Shown piece by piece: positions 25,936 through 40,300 of a stretch of DNA of 64,000 nucleotides. Within the stretch, counting starts at the first letter, position 1, and every line of letters starts with the position of its first letter. The notes below the pieces were generated by a model, which worked only from the letters and a program-made list of their open reading frames with translations, made no database searches and was not told where the DNA came from. The stretch spans positions 186,001-250,000 of the forward strand of contig PQWQ01000004.1 in assembly GCA_002943765.1 (NCBI GenBank), written 5' to 3'. This DNA comes from Psoroptes ovis. Taxonomy: Eukaryota; Arthropoda; Arachnida; Sarcoptiformes; Psoroptidae. The position numbers were made by a program, and so were the translations under genes.

Positions 25936-28900
25936 TTTGAATATTTTTAGAAATTGAAACTTTTTTTTTTGAATTTGTATCCGGATGCAATTAAAGAAAT
26001 TTTGAATAAAGATATTTCTACATATACTCAATATAAATCAGTTTTCACAAATGTCAAAGATCATTCAACTTTTATTTTTTAATTTTTGGCGTATTTGAAA
26101 TACAGTGGCAAATTGTAACTATTATTAGTTGACAATTGTGGCCATACTAAACACAATTAACAAAAACAAACAGGTTAAAATGATTTTATCCATTTTTTTT
26201 TTAATTTTTCGTAGATCTTCTCAATTGCTTTCATTCAATTAGAAATGATATGTGCATACACACACACACACACACACACACACATGTGCATGCCTGCATT
26301 GCCTGTGATCGTACATTCACCTGTGTGTTTGTATTTGAAATAGCTGGATGTTTTTTTTTGCTTTTTTTCATTATCATTGACCTTTCATTTGAAGTTCATC
26401 ACCTGTGTATATGTTTGTCTTTATGTTTTTTTTATTATTATTGATTGAATGAATGGTTTGTGTGTGTGTGTGTAGTTACCTATTCAAGTGAAAAAAAACG
26501 AAATGAAATGAAATTAACAAGCAAAATGAGATGAGATGCTTCGATGAAAAATATCAAGATCATTGACTTGTGTTTGTGATATCATCTCATTATCATAAAA
26601 TTTGTCTATTATTTAAAAGATTTGCCATTCAAATATTTGCCAAGCATTTACCTGATGAATAAACCTTTCGAAATATATTTTAAATTTTTTTTCAACTAAT
26701 TTAGAGAGATTTACCGAAACAATTTTAAAATTTTGAAAAAATTAATAAACATTTAATTTTGTTCGGTGATGTAATTGTAATAATAATAATGGAAATAACA
26801 AATAATTCAATCATATAATTGATTAATTAATTAATGACAGATGCACAGAAAACCAGTCACTTTAAAATGGTGTTTGAAGGAATGCGCGAACACATGAAAA
26901 CAATTCATGAGAAAAATTGAATTCAACAAGAAAACCAGAAATACAAATGCAAAAACTACGACAAATAAGAAGCTGCTCATACACACACACACAGATATAT
27001 TTTTAGTATTTATTCATTAATTTGCTAAATAATGCTTAATTCATTTCACTTTTTAATTATTTTCGATTTTTTCTTCTCATCATCACTGAAGCTTTCTAGT
27101 GGTAATCATACAAATGACAAGGTAAGATAGATTTTGCCCTCAAGAAGATAACTGATAGCCGAATGCAATATAATTGAAAGAATTTCGTAAAAACAAAATA
27201 AATAAATATTTTCTCAATGTTTCAAACGACATAAGCAAAAAGGTCAATGGTATTTTAATTGATAATTTGTCTTTCGAAAATATTTTGACTTTGATTCTCA
27301 TCCATTTAGATTCTATTGATTTTTTTTCTCGGGTCCAATAAATCAAAATAAATGATCGATGTATCATCAGATAAATCGAATATCGAAATAATATATCGAT
27401 AACGGTATAAAATCAATCAATGATTTCAAATCAATTTCATTTGAAATTTTTGATGGTAAAATTTTAAATCTTGAAATTTTGCGTATGTAAAAACAAAAAA
27501 AAAAACACATTTTCAAACCATCTCTTACTATTGACGCTCGAATCGAAAGTCAAAGTTTGAAAGTTCATTGAATTTAAAAAATTTCACTTGTAGTAGACTT
27601 GTTTTTCATTTCATTTTTCATTTTAAGCAAAATGTTTAAATTGAAATAAGTAAAAATGTTTAACCTTTCACCTTGAAAAGGAAAAATATATTCATCTATC
27701 AGTATCATACCAAACAAACAAACAAACTCATACTCAAACAGTATGTATGTACACTGACCAGCGGTCAAAAAATTATGGATGATTGAATTGATTCAGTATA
27801 TAAAGATTCAGAAAAAGAAAAATGAAAAGCAACAACAGCAGCAGTCTAAATCAATGACCTTTAGGTCATCAAATCAAATACTATGCAGCGTTAGTGAATG
27901 CACATATGCACACACACATATATCCAAAAACAATCGAAACAATCTCCTCGAATCAGTCAACCTGTTGTTTAAGAAAAAAAAAAACTAAAATAATATCAAG
28001 AAACAACTACAAAAGTCAAAGTTCATCTAGTCAATCATGGTTAAATATCTAATGGCAATATACATACATAGCTGCGCATCATTCTCACATTCAGCACATT
28101 TGAAAAAGGTCTACGAAGGCGAAAGTTATTTTTTTTCTTTTCGTCTTTCGTTACACCAGTTACACTTGTCTAAGCAAGCTTTGCTTTTGTATTAAAAGAA
28201 TTTTTGTTTTTCACAAAAAAAATTTAACCTTTGAATTCAACCTTTGAATTTTTTGAATAAAAAATATTCTAAGAAAAAAGGAATCAAAGTATAAAGATAA
28301 TGAAACAGACAACAACATTGATGAAAATAATAATAATAATCATTTCGGCTATGATATTGACTTGATTGTAACAAATATATTCATATATGAATTTCATATA
28401 TTTTAATGATGAGAATTTTTCAACTAAATTTCATTATTTGAAACGGTCATTGACATTTAAATAATTGAAATCAATTTTTTCGTTTCGATTTTTGTTAAGA
28501 TTAAAAATTTTTAATTTACTCAAGAATCTCATAAACCTTAGATGATATACCACCCCCCTATGGAATATTCTTTGCTTTTTTTCTTTGTGCTTTGGTCGAT
28601 TAATCTTATCTTTGGAATAATAAAAAAAAACCACGAAATATACGAAAATGAAAAATTATTTACTTTTCATTGTATGGTGGTGTGGTCAATGACATTTTAT
28701 TCATCGAACAGAAAACAACAGAAGAAGAAGAAGAAATATATTTAAGGAATTGAAATTGATTCAATTTTGTCGGTGATAAACGTTTCATTATCGTTTTCAT
28801 TTAGAAGGTAAAAATAAAAATAATCCAACCATTCAACATAAGGCTAATGAACTGAATCATCTTTTGAAAAAATATCGTATTTTTGTCGTATCGTTTTATT

Positions 28901-31900
28901 ATATCATATTTGACAATATAACTTTTTTTTTTAAGTGGAAACCAAACGAATGAATAACGATTGAGTAAGGTAAACAATTTCTGTTGAATGAATTCATCAA
29001 CAACACCATCAAGCAAGCAACCAACATCAACAAGCTCAATTATTTTTCATGCATTTCATCCAATTCTTATTTTCAAACTCTCACTTTTTCTTAAAATTTT
29101 TTTTATTAAAATCATCAACAAGTTTGTTGCACTTTTCACGTTGTTCATTCATTCATTCATTCATTCATTTATACACGAATTTTTTTTTCAAATGAAAAGG
29201 GTCAATATACGACGATATTCATTGCCATAGCCAGCTATTTCAAGGTGCTCGCTAAAATTCAGGTGTATATTTTTGATTATTATAAAAAGTGAATTAATTT
29301 TTATTCATAAGTATCATTTTTGGGCGTCGATAACCAGTTTCACTTGCACATGGATAATGTCGCCCAAATATCATCGAAACGTTTTTCTTATCGGAAATCA
29401 AGTATTATGCGCATGTATTATATGCATGCTTGAAGATGTTCTACTAAATATTAAATTAAATTAATTATAAATAATTTGAATATTTTTGAGCACAGAACAA
29501 TTCAAAATAAATAATTTTTTCATGTTCGGGTCTTCAATTTTCATAGATTTTATTTAAGAAATAAAAATGATTTCACGGTCGGAACTAGGAAGTAATTCAA
29601 TTCAATGTAATTCAATGTAATCAGTTGTCGATGGATTTAAAAGTTTTACGAAAAAATTATCATGGATTTTTTTCCCACAAATTTTGGAAATCAAGTTTGT
29701 GTAAATACCTTGTATATTTATTTCCTTGAAAACTATTTTTTTACATCTAAAAATGAATATGAATGAATAAATGAAAATCAGTCAAAAGGCAAACATCCAT
29801 CCAAATATATTCAAAGGTATTTTCTTCTTAGGGAAAACTCTCATCCAGACAAATTTACGTGAGTACCATACATACACACACACACACACACACACACATA
29901 TACGAATACAACCCGATCATTTTTTTTTTTTTTTGAAAATAATTTTCTTCCGTGTATGTGTGTGTGTGTGTGAATATAATCATTTTCAATTTTTGATTAT
30001 TTGTTCAATTTTGAACCTGGTTCAATCTTATGAGACCGTCATGACCTAGACGTCAAAATATGAATGCTGAATAATAAGAAAAGCATGCAGAAAGCAAAAA
30101 AAAAAAAAAAAAAATAAAACTTTCGCTGCACCTTGCTTAAAACAAGGTTTATCATCAATGCAATTGAATGTGTGTGTGTGGACCTTGTTGCGCACACACA
30201 CACACACACACAGTCCATACATTCATAGTAGTCATTCGAATTGCCGAATTACATGAAAGCCATGTCTTAGCTTTTTCAAAATGGAAAAAAAATGACTAAG
30301 ACACAAGCGAAAGTGGAGCGTGTGAACTTGAACTTGAAAACTTTTTCTTCTTTGGTTGGTTGGTTGGTTAGTTCAATTTGGCCTTTGGACCTTAACATAA
30401 TAATATTAGTGAAGGGTGTATGTATTCGTTTTTTCTATGATTTTATCTTGGCTCGAAAAAAAAGAAAAATAACCAGATTTATTATAAGAAAAAAAAATTG
30501 AAAAATTGAAAATGAAAATTTTTTTAAAAGGAAAACATATACACCTTTGAAAACCTTTGGAAAAAAATGTTTTTGAAAAATAATTTAAATGATGTGAGAA
30601 ACAAGGAAGTGTATTTCGAGAAAACAAGAAATTACTAAGCACAAGAAAAAGCACCAAAAAGAGCACCAGATTCCAAGCAAGAGTTGGCTGAAGTAATCAA
30701 CTTGAATCGATGATAATTTCACCGATGAAATAATCAACCAAACAACACTGACCAAAGAGAAAAAAACATCTGTTTTCACCCGACAAAAAAAAAAAATACG
30801 AGTAATAAGCCCAATAATCAAAAGATGAATAATCACAGGTTTCATTCTCTTAGCATTAATAATTGATCAATTGATCATTGAACAAACAAATGATAATCAA
30901 ATCGATCAATGATCAATTTCACGTGGTCGAACCAATTATATTTTTCCACTTATTACCTCAGTAAAAAATAAAAATTATCATAATTGATATATATACATGT
31001 ATGCATGTAATTGACAAGTAAATATATGAATGAATGAATGTGTGTATGTATGTGTGTGTTGGTGTGCAAATGTTTAAAATTGAAAAAATTGAAAGCTAGA
31101 AAATTATTATTATTATTATTATTATTATTGTTTGTATATGACCGAATAATAATAATGGCACTTTAATTTACATATGTCTGTGTGTATGTGTATCCAATAA
31201 TAATAATAATAATAATGATAACATAATTATATTTGGTTCATTTTTAAAGGTTCAAACAAACAAAAAAAATGGTCATTGTTTGAAAATGTATAAAGACATT
31301 TATTGGCCGAAATGTGATATTCGGCTGCTGTGATGCAAAATGGTGGTAATCGAATTGGAAAAATAAACAAAAAAAATACAATCAAATATGAATAATTAAA
31401 ATTTGATTAATTTGAATTGCTAATTAAGAAAATTTTAGGAAATGGAAAGTAAAGTAGAGTAATAAAGGAAATATCCCATTCAAGCAAACATTTCAAGGAA
31501 ATTGAATGGAATATTTCAATTCAAAAATTGAATTAAAATTTTATGAAATATTTGATATGAAATATTTTAAAATGTCATTTACCTTTTGGGCTGATATATA
31601 TTTCATTTTTCGGTGAATTTTGAAAATGTCTTATTAGATGAAATTTAATTTTTTTTTTTTTTTGGTTGAAATTTATAAGATTTTATAAGAAATTGAATTT
31701 TCAAATTCTAAAATTTTGGCCATAAGAAAATTTGATAATTTTGTCAAGACTTGTTTGAATTATTTTCATTTTTTTTTATGACACCTAAAGGGCAAAGGTA
31801 AATATTTTTGTTGTTGCTAACAGTAAACTGTGTGTGTGTATGTTATCTTTGAAGCCATTTGAAAAAAATTATTTTTCAAAGTTTATTGTTTCTAACCTTG

Positions 31901-34384
31901 ACCATGAATTTATCTTTCAATCAATTGATGGTCGGCAATATTTGATTCAATTTCTTTTTTTTTTTTTTTTTGAACTATTTTGCTTTCAGCCAAATGTATC
32001 TGGTGAAAGAAAACTTTTTTGAATAAATAACATTACCCTTTAGGGTCCAAAGATTTAAATAATAATGATAATAAACATTTTTTTTTTTTTTTGATTCACC
32101 TATGTTCAATGGTCTATCTATCTGAAACAAATCAAATAACGGAGGCAATAAAATGTAACTGTGTTATATATTCTATCAATAATAAGAAATTGAAATGAAT
32201 ATTCTTAAGAAAAAAAAAATTTTCAAGGTCCAAAATGGTGAATTCAATTTTTTTTTACGAATAAAACAATTAATTTCTATTTCAATCAATTTTAAAATTT
32301 CATTGATTCAATCTTTGCTTGAAAATGATTGCCTTATCTCTACTATTTTGTTATTTCTTCAGGGTCAGCATTAGCCTCAACATTTTCAAAAAATCTAAAA
32401 ATAAAAGTGGGGGTTCGCAAAAGGTGGTGAAGATAATGTGTTGTGATGTTAAGATGGTGGGGGTAGGGAGGAAACATCGAACCAAATAAACTTAGATGGA
32501 AAAATCTGTAACATTTTCTCCAAATTTTCATTTTCAGTGTTTTTTGTTTGGTTATTTCTTCTTCACCTCTTCGAAATAAACACAACTTTGATACTCATTC
32601 GACCACTATTCTTCCTCCGCCACCTCCTCCTCCTTCTTATTTCTTTAAATTTTTTTTCCATGATTATAAATTTCAAGTCAAAAAATATTGACCTCTGACC
32701 GCCAAAAGCTACGGTATCTCTGCATATATATGCGTATGTGTGTGTTGAAATAAATAAAAGAAAAAGTCTTTAAACTAATTCCATTTTCTGTTATACATTT
32801 TTCACCGTTTTTTTTTTTGGCATGTCACAAGCCACCAACCACCAGTCACTAGTGCACCGAAAAAAAATTGTGAAAACAGTACCCAATAGTCTTTATGTGG
32901 CAAAGCAAAGGAGCAAAGAAGCAAAAAAAAAAAAAAAAATTAGATCGTTTTTTTTCTTCTCCTATTGAAAGGGCAAAGTTGAAATTTGCTATCATCATTC
33001 AGTTTGTATGTGACCATCGATCGACATCAATGCACACCAATCAAATATTGAATTTTGGACTGAATTGATGTGTTTTATTGGAAAAATTTTTTTTCAGTGT
33101 TTTTTTTTCAGTCTCATAAATGAAATCAAGTGAATTTTCTTCTATTTTTCTGATTTTTTTTAGAATTTGAATCATATTTGAATGTTTGTGTTTGTTCATG
33201 AATAAATAAATGTTAAGGCTTTCATCAAATCAAATCGAATTAATGAAAAATAACCAAGAAAATCTTTGAAGAATTTCAGAAATTTGAAATTTTGAAATTT
33301 TGAAAATTTTCAAATTTCATATTTGTTAAAAATCAAAAAGAAATCTTTTAAGAAAAAAGTAAGTTTTTACATTGAAATTTTTTTTAAAAATTTTTTTGGG
33401 TCCATTTAAAACTTTTTACTTTTTACTTTGGTCTCAAATATTTTTATGACCAACAACAACAAAAAAAAATGACCCAGAATTTTGTCCAAAAAAAAATCCT
33501 TTTACAATCATCATTTACTTATATTTATTGAAGAAAAAAACAAAGTCTTAAAAAATCAATGGTTTGTAAAACAGAAAAATTATTATTATTATTTTTTTGT
33601 CTCAAAGTTCGAATTCATTGATTTCACTTGTCAATTCTTCAATTGTTCTATGTACTGAAGTGAAGAAAAATAATCATAACAATAATCTTCTAGTTGGTTG
33701 AATTTTGATTTTGAAAAAAATAATGAAAATTGTGTACACTTTCGATCAATATGAATGACCATTGTAGTGTTTTGTCACATTTAAAAAATTGAGAAATTTT
33801 CCCAAAAAAAAAAATTATTTTGAAACATCCATTCAGTGAAATTTTCGGGAAAATTTCCTCGAAGAAAATACATCGAAAAAAAAACAAAAAATTCAATCAT
33901 TGAATCATTTCTTAGTTATAAATTTGACAATTCTTATATTCTGATAACTGTGATTATTATTTTTCTATGTGAATTTTTATTTTCGAAAAAAATAGAAATA
34001 GCAGTAGATAGATAGAAAAAACCAGAAAAATATTTATACAAAAGTTTCTATTTTTTTGTTTAATTCAAAAAAAATGTTTTAACAGGTACCAGTCGGTAAC
34101 CGTTCGCCATGACCTCTAAAATTTTTAATGAATGAATGTTTGAATGAATGAATGAATTAGAAAAAAATTCCTTTTGATTATTTCCATTGAAATCTCTTCA
34201 TTTGATTCGCTATATTTTTAAAAATGAACATCATTTAAATCAAATGAAATTACAGCAACAACAACTACAATGATAATAAGTGTATAATTACATCATTCAG
34301 CCAAAAAAAAAGAAAATTATTTTTACTGTTATTTTTTTCCTATTCTTATTTATTTATTTATTTTTAAATTCATTTTTTTTTAAT
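25936..34384. other. gene desert, part 4
   Basis: No coding exon is supportable. Contents: CA repeat (26258-26284), ATTC run near 29140-29170, a CA tract followed about 55 bp later by a GT tract (29873-29971), a TG tract followed by a CA tract (30170-30212), an ATT run near 31096-31130, and a pyrimidine-rich CTCC run near 32605-32640. The last lies beside a less AT-rich patch (32440-32480). Whether any of this is regulatory cannot be judged from one genome. Confidence 0.65.
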
Positions 34385-34508
34385 TACAAAATTCAAAGTT
34401 TCAATTCGTAGTTTTAAACTTAATTTTCGTAGTTTTTAAATATAATTTTTAATGAAAAAATTACGAAATTCAACTTTAAAACTACGAATAAAAACTTTAA
34501 ATCTTGTA
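34385..34508. mobile_element. MITE family B, copy 3
   Basis: A 124 bp element. The left tip is TACAAAATTCAAAGTTT with an internal TTTTCGTAGTTTTTAAA. The right arm has TTTAAAACTACGAATAAAAA and closes TTTAAATCTTGTA. TA flanks both ends. Confidence 0.8.
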
Positions 34509-36210
34509 TATAAGAACATTTTGTACTTGTGTAACAAAAAAATATAATCATCTTGTGGTGATTGTTGTTGCTGCTTGTGAAGCTTGCAAAAGGCTATTTT
34601 TCTTCTCAATTTTTTTTTACATCAAATATAAAATTAGTAACCATCCAATGATGCTGTAATAATAGTGTTGTTGATAATGATGATAATAATAATAATAATA
34701 ATAGTTATGACAGGTAAAAATTCATTTTGTTTTTTTTTTGAATTTTCACTTCCTGATTCTTTTTATATTTGTATATATATATTTGGGAATTTTCAATGGC
34801 TCTCAATGGTTCCTGATTCGTGAATATATTTGACTATAGTTTTGTTTCATGTTTTCATTTGAAAATTTACAAATTTTCTTTTTCTTTTTTCTTCCAACCT
34901 TGACTGGTTTTGGTCAGAAGAAAATACAGAAGAAAATAATTAAAATTGAATTTTTTTATTTCTTTGAATTGTTTTTCAGGTAAATATTGACGACAAGTAA
35001 TAGAATTCGAGTAAAATTTGGTGAGAGTTTCTGCGTAATTTTCCTTGAACTTCCCGGGAATATTTTCCATTGATTTCACCAACTTGAATTTATAATTCTC
35101 TGGTTTGAATATTTCTAATTTTTAAAATTTTTGATTTAAAAAATTTAAAAGCTCATATATGTATTGTTTCGAAATGTTAATATAAATGCTATAAGCCTAT
35201 GCTATAAGTCTATTGATAATGAATTTCGTCAAATGATTATTAATTGTAATGATTATGAATACATACATCGATTTGATCATGAACTTTTTATTTGATAATT
35301 TTCATGAACAAATTTTCAATGTCGTTGTACCTTCACTGAAGGGTTCAAATTTAGAGTTCATTCTCCTTTCAATAACATACACACACACACACACACATGA
35401 ATACAAATATAATTTCAATGTATTTTCTATGGGAATTCGAAAATTGAAAATAACCACCACTACTACTACTACTATCATTTATGAACTTGAACAGGTAAAA
35501 AAAAAGCTTGCTGAAAGCATTCAAAAAAAAAAAAATCATAGAAAATAATAATAATCATTTTCTTCCTTGTTTATTTTTTTACTCTGGTAAACTTTTTTTT
35601 CATGAATTTGTCAGCCAAAGAAAAAAATGACTAATTTTGCTTGAAAATAAAAATAATCAGATGCAACAGGTGGTTCGAAAAAAAAAATAAAAAATAAAAA
35701 ATCAAATCAAATAAATTGCAGGTAGTGGTGGCCACATGTATGCAATTCAAAACCAGAATTCTTCAATCGAAATAAAATTTAAAAAAAAATAGAAAGATAC
35801 CCTTTGGAAAATACTCTCGATTATAATTATTATATTTTATATCCGTATATTTTTTTTATTTTTTTTTTTTGAAAATAAAATTTCCGAATCAGAGAAACAA
35901 AAAAAAACCAGTTAATATTTGAAAATTTAAACATAAAATAAAACCACTACCAATAAGCTAATAGGCTAATAATGGCAGTGAATCGCCATCGACAGGACAA
36001 CGACGCCGGGCGCCATTCAAGTTCAAACCAAAAAAAAAAAAAAACGACAAATGCCTTTCACATCATTCGAACATATTTATGTGTGTGTGTGAGATGATAA
36101 TGAATTTTTTTTTGTTTTGTTTTGTTTTAGGGTAATAAAAGAAGAGACTGAAATTGCAACCAAACACAGTTTTCAATTTTTTTTTTATTGTTTATGGGGT
36201 TTATATTTCT

Positions 36211-36243
<33 letters not shown>

Positions 36244-36586
36244 AAGGTAAATTCCTAGTATATGAATCGTATTTTCCTTGTTTGTAAGATGAAATGAATA
36301 AACATGAATATATATCTCTCTCTGTGTGTGTTTGTGTGTGTGTGTGTGTTTGTAAATATATACAAACAAATCTAACCTTTTGAGATAGAATAATATTCAT
36401 AGTTGAAATGAATTGAATATAATTCTTTTTTTTTTCACAAAGTTGTCCAACGATTTTTTTTTGTTGAATACAAATACATTGATTCAATATGTTCGGTGTG
36501 TGAATATAATATGTATATTATTCACTTTAGTTCATTGATATTTTGTTTGGTTGATTGATCGGTCTGTTGGTTGGTTTGGTTGGTTG

Positions 36587-36617
<31 letters not shown>

Positions 36618-36777
36618 GTTTGTTTTTTAGTTAAGGTAATTGATTCAGTTAATTTTTGGATCAACCAATCAATAGTTGTTTTATCTAGTTGTTGTGGATC
36701 ATATACAAATATTCAATTATAATAAATAAATTGAAGAATCCATTTTATATCGTTTTCATTGTCGCTATCGTTTTCTT

Positions 36778-36812
<35 letters not shown>

Positions 36813-37313
36813 ATTCATTTCTCTCATTCATTCAATATATTCGGGTTTTAACGGGCATAAAACATATTTCTCGGGTTGAATCGATCAACCGACCGACCAA
36901 CCAACCAACCAACTAGTGAACAACCAAAAAAAAAGGAAAAAAATTGTCCATTCAGGTTTTAGCAATCGTATGGTGAACATCTCGATGAATCTCAGTGTTT
37001 GTTTGTTTGTTTGTTTTTTTGAAAAATTGATCTACATTCGAAACCGAAAAATAACCCTACATGTGCATTCATAAAAATTCTTGTATAACATGCAATAATT
37101 TCTTTCAAAAATAATTTGTGAATTTCAGTGCAATATTTATTCATTTATTGATTCATTTCGTCAACTAGGAATCTGCCAATTTTTTTTTCGCTGCTGAATA
37201 TGTGATGTTTTTGTGTGAAAATAATCATCATCAATTTTTTTTTTTTGATTCAAAAATAATCGAATATAAATTGTCATTGACAAAGGATTATAACCTTTGA
37301 CCAATCAGCTAAA
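34509..37313. other. gene desert, part 5: upstream of Blimp-1
   Basis: This stretch should contain the Blimp-1 promoter and any 5' UTR. It holds a CG-rich patch (35973-36022), T30 tracts (36213-36242 and 36779-36808), a GT repeat near 36320-36350, TTGG and GTTA tetramer runs (36566-36614), and a complementary CCAA run (36888-36913). No TATA box or initiator can be assigned with confidence. Confidence 0.6.
36566..36913. repeat. TTGG/GTTA tetramer runs with complementary CCAA run
   Basis: TTGG units (36566-36588) run into seven GTTA units (36587-36614). About 275 bp further, CCAA units (36888-36913) form the complement of the TTGG run. The two could pair as the ends of a long stem-loop, 400 bp upstream of the Blimp-1 start codon. 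Confidence 0.8.
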
Positions 37314-40300
37314 ATGGATAATCAATCAATGAATAATAATCAATCAACAAATGATAAATGGAATTTAAATGAAATATTGGAAAAAGAATTTGATCAATTA
37401 TCAATTTATAAAGTATCTGATCAACCATCATCATCATCATCATGTGAATCGTTATCGACGAATGATGATTGTTCATCAAACAACAATAATCATTCAAATT
37501 CAAATAATGATCCAACAGATGAAAATCAAATCATAACGAAAATTAAATCAACAAAAGCTGAACAAAGTTTGCCAAGAAATCTCATATTGAAACCATCGAA
37601 AACAATCAAAGATGTATGTATTATTATTATTATTTCAAATTTAAATAATTCGATCAAATATTTCCAATTTACCAAATCTTTTCTGTATTTCATCATATCG
37701 ATCATAATCGATTATATCGAAAGTATAAAACATTCTAGACATCAAAGAATTTCAATTTTTTTTTAAATTTTTTTTGAATGAATAATCAAAAAATACAAAA
37801 AATCAAATTAAATCAATCGAATCATCAAATCAAATCAAATTAATCGATCAATCGACAAAAAAAATAATAATAATTTCGATTGATTTTCGATATCTGTCTA
37901 TGATTTGTCTGTGTTGCTTGATGATGATGATGATTTAGGATATTTCGTTGCGTTCACCAGTAAAAAAAATTGTATTAATCAAGCAGAAATGCTAGGGATA
38001 AATTTATCACAAAAAAAAAAATATTCACAGATATTTTTCATTTCATTTCATAAAAGTTGATACAATGTATATTGACACACCAGTCAGTGATTTTAGATCG
38101 ATTGATATAATCAATTGAAATAAGTCGGTTTTTTTTTTCGGGAAAAAAAACGAAATTTTACAACTTTCAATTTTCATTTTATAATTTTTTTTTGGAAAAA
38201 AAATCAAATTAAATTATGATGAATATGCAAATACACATATATAGTACTTTACTTTGAACATGTTGAATTTGTCTGAATCTGATATTGCACAAAATACATT
38301 CATAAATACATATATAAATATAGCGATATTTGATTATTGCCAGACAAAAAAAAATGAATAAATAAATAAATATTAAACATTAGATTTTCATCAAATGCAA
38401 ATTGATCGATCAATTGATTGATTGATTGATTGATGATTATATTTGATTGATTGATTATTTCATATTGTGAAATATATATTACTGAAAAAAATAATTGAAA
38501 CTAAATAAACCAAGTTTCAATTGTATTTTACAATTGAATCAGTCAAAAATAGTTTTTGCATTGTTTTCAATATTAATAATGGTAATTAATGAAGATTTCT
38601 AAAGAATTTCAAATTGTCAATATTAAAATAAAAAATATTCAATTCAATCAATATCAAATTTTAATTTTTAAATTTTTAATGAAAAAAATGTTTTGTTACT
38701 TTAAATTCAAAATCAGGTACCAGGTGTTTGGAGTACCGATTATATACCGCGTGGTACTCGTTTCGGACCACTTGTTGGTCAAACATATGCACGTGATCAA
38801 GTGCCAGAGAATGCATCGCGAAAATATTTTTGGAGAATATACACTAAATTAATGAGTGATGATAATCATAATAATAATAATAATAATAAACGTTCCATTA
38901 AAACAAATGATTCAGTCAATGATACCAGCATAAACAATGATAATGATTGTGAATCAAAGTTGACTGTCGAATCATCGAAATCATCATCACTGTTATCATC
39001 ACCAAAAGGTGAACCAACATCAACATCATCATCGACAATAATATCATCCAGTAATGGTCAAGCACAACAATCAATAAATTGTGATAATAATAATAATAAT
39101 AATAATAATGAAAATGATGATGATTATTATTATATTGATGGTGCTGATCCAAATCGATCCAATTGGATGCGTTTTGTTAATCCAGCATATTCATCATCAG
39201 CACAAAATTTAGTCGCATGTCAATATGAACAGAATATTTATTTTTATACCATAAAACCTATACCACCTGATCAAGAATTATTGGTTTGGTATTGTAAAGA
39301 ATTTGCACAACGTTTAAATTATCCACTAACCGGTGAACAAATGATGTTGCGTTTGCGTAAGTGTTTTTCATCTTTTTTATTTGACAAATTTAACTTATTT
39401 TAATGATAATTATTGTCATTATTCCAACCACTACTTAGAACAACAAAATCCAATTCAAAATGATTCATCCATACAACAATCAATTACATCTACTTCTTCA
39501 TCATCATCAATCATTCAAACCATCAAAAATGATAATAATAATAATAATAATAGTGATGATAGTGATGCCGATGATGATGATGATAATCTAGATGATCAAC
39601 TGATGATTATTGATGAAAATAATGAAAATAATAATAATAATAATGATGAACTTGAAGCAGAAGCTGATGATGATGATGATGATGATGATGGAGACTATGT
39701 ATTGGACCTAAGTTCATCAGTGAAACGTGGTTCAATCAATGATCAACTGAAATCTGATAATTATAGCAATTCAAAGGTATTTATAATTTGCAAATAATTA
39801 ATTTATTTAATCTAATTTATTATTTCGGTCTAATTAATTTTTTTTAGAGCCGAAATTCCTTGTCATCACCAAATGTATCTACGAATAACAACAATAATCA
39901 GCTGCCACTGCATCATCAAAGTCAAATACAAGATTTAGCCATTGATTATTCAACGGCTGGCTCGGCAAATATCGATACCATCAATTCTGAATGCAATAAT
40001 ACAAACAACACAACACAAACATCAAGCAATAATAATGAATTTCGGCGTGTCAAAATCAAAATGCCGAAAGCAATACAAAAAATATCTTCGACATCATCTT
40101 CATTGGTTGATACAACAATTGTTGCAACAACAACAATAACAACCGTAGCATCAGTCGCAACAGCAACATCAATGACCACGACGACGACGACGTCAGCATC
40201 AACAACAGTATCATATGTTGATAGCGGGAAAAGACATGATTATTCACCAAAATCATCGGCAAGTGATTCCGGTATATCTTCGGGTACACCTTCACCAGCA

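Noticed and set aside
36587..36614. Interstitial telomere repeat
   Set aside because: The unit is GTTA/TTAG, one G short of the arthropod TTAGG, and only seven units long.
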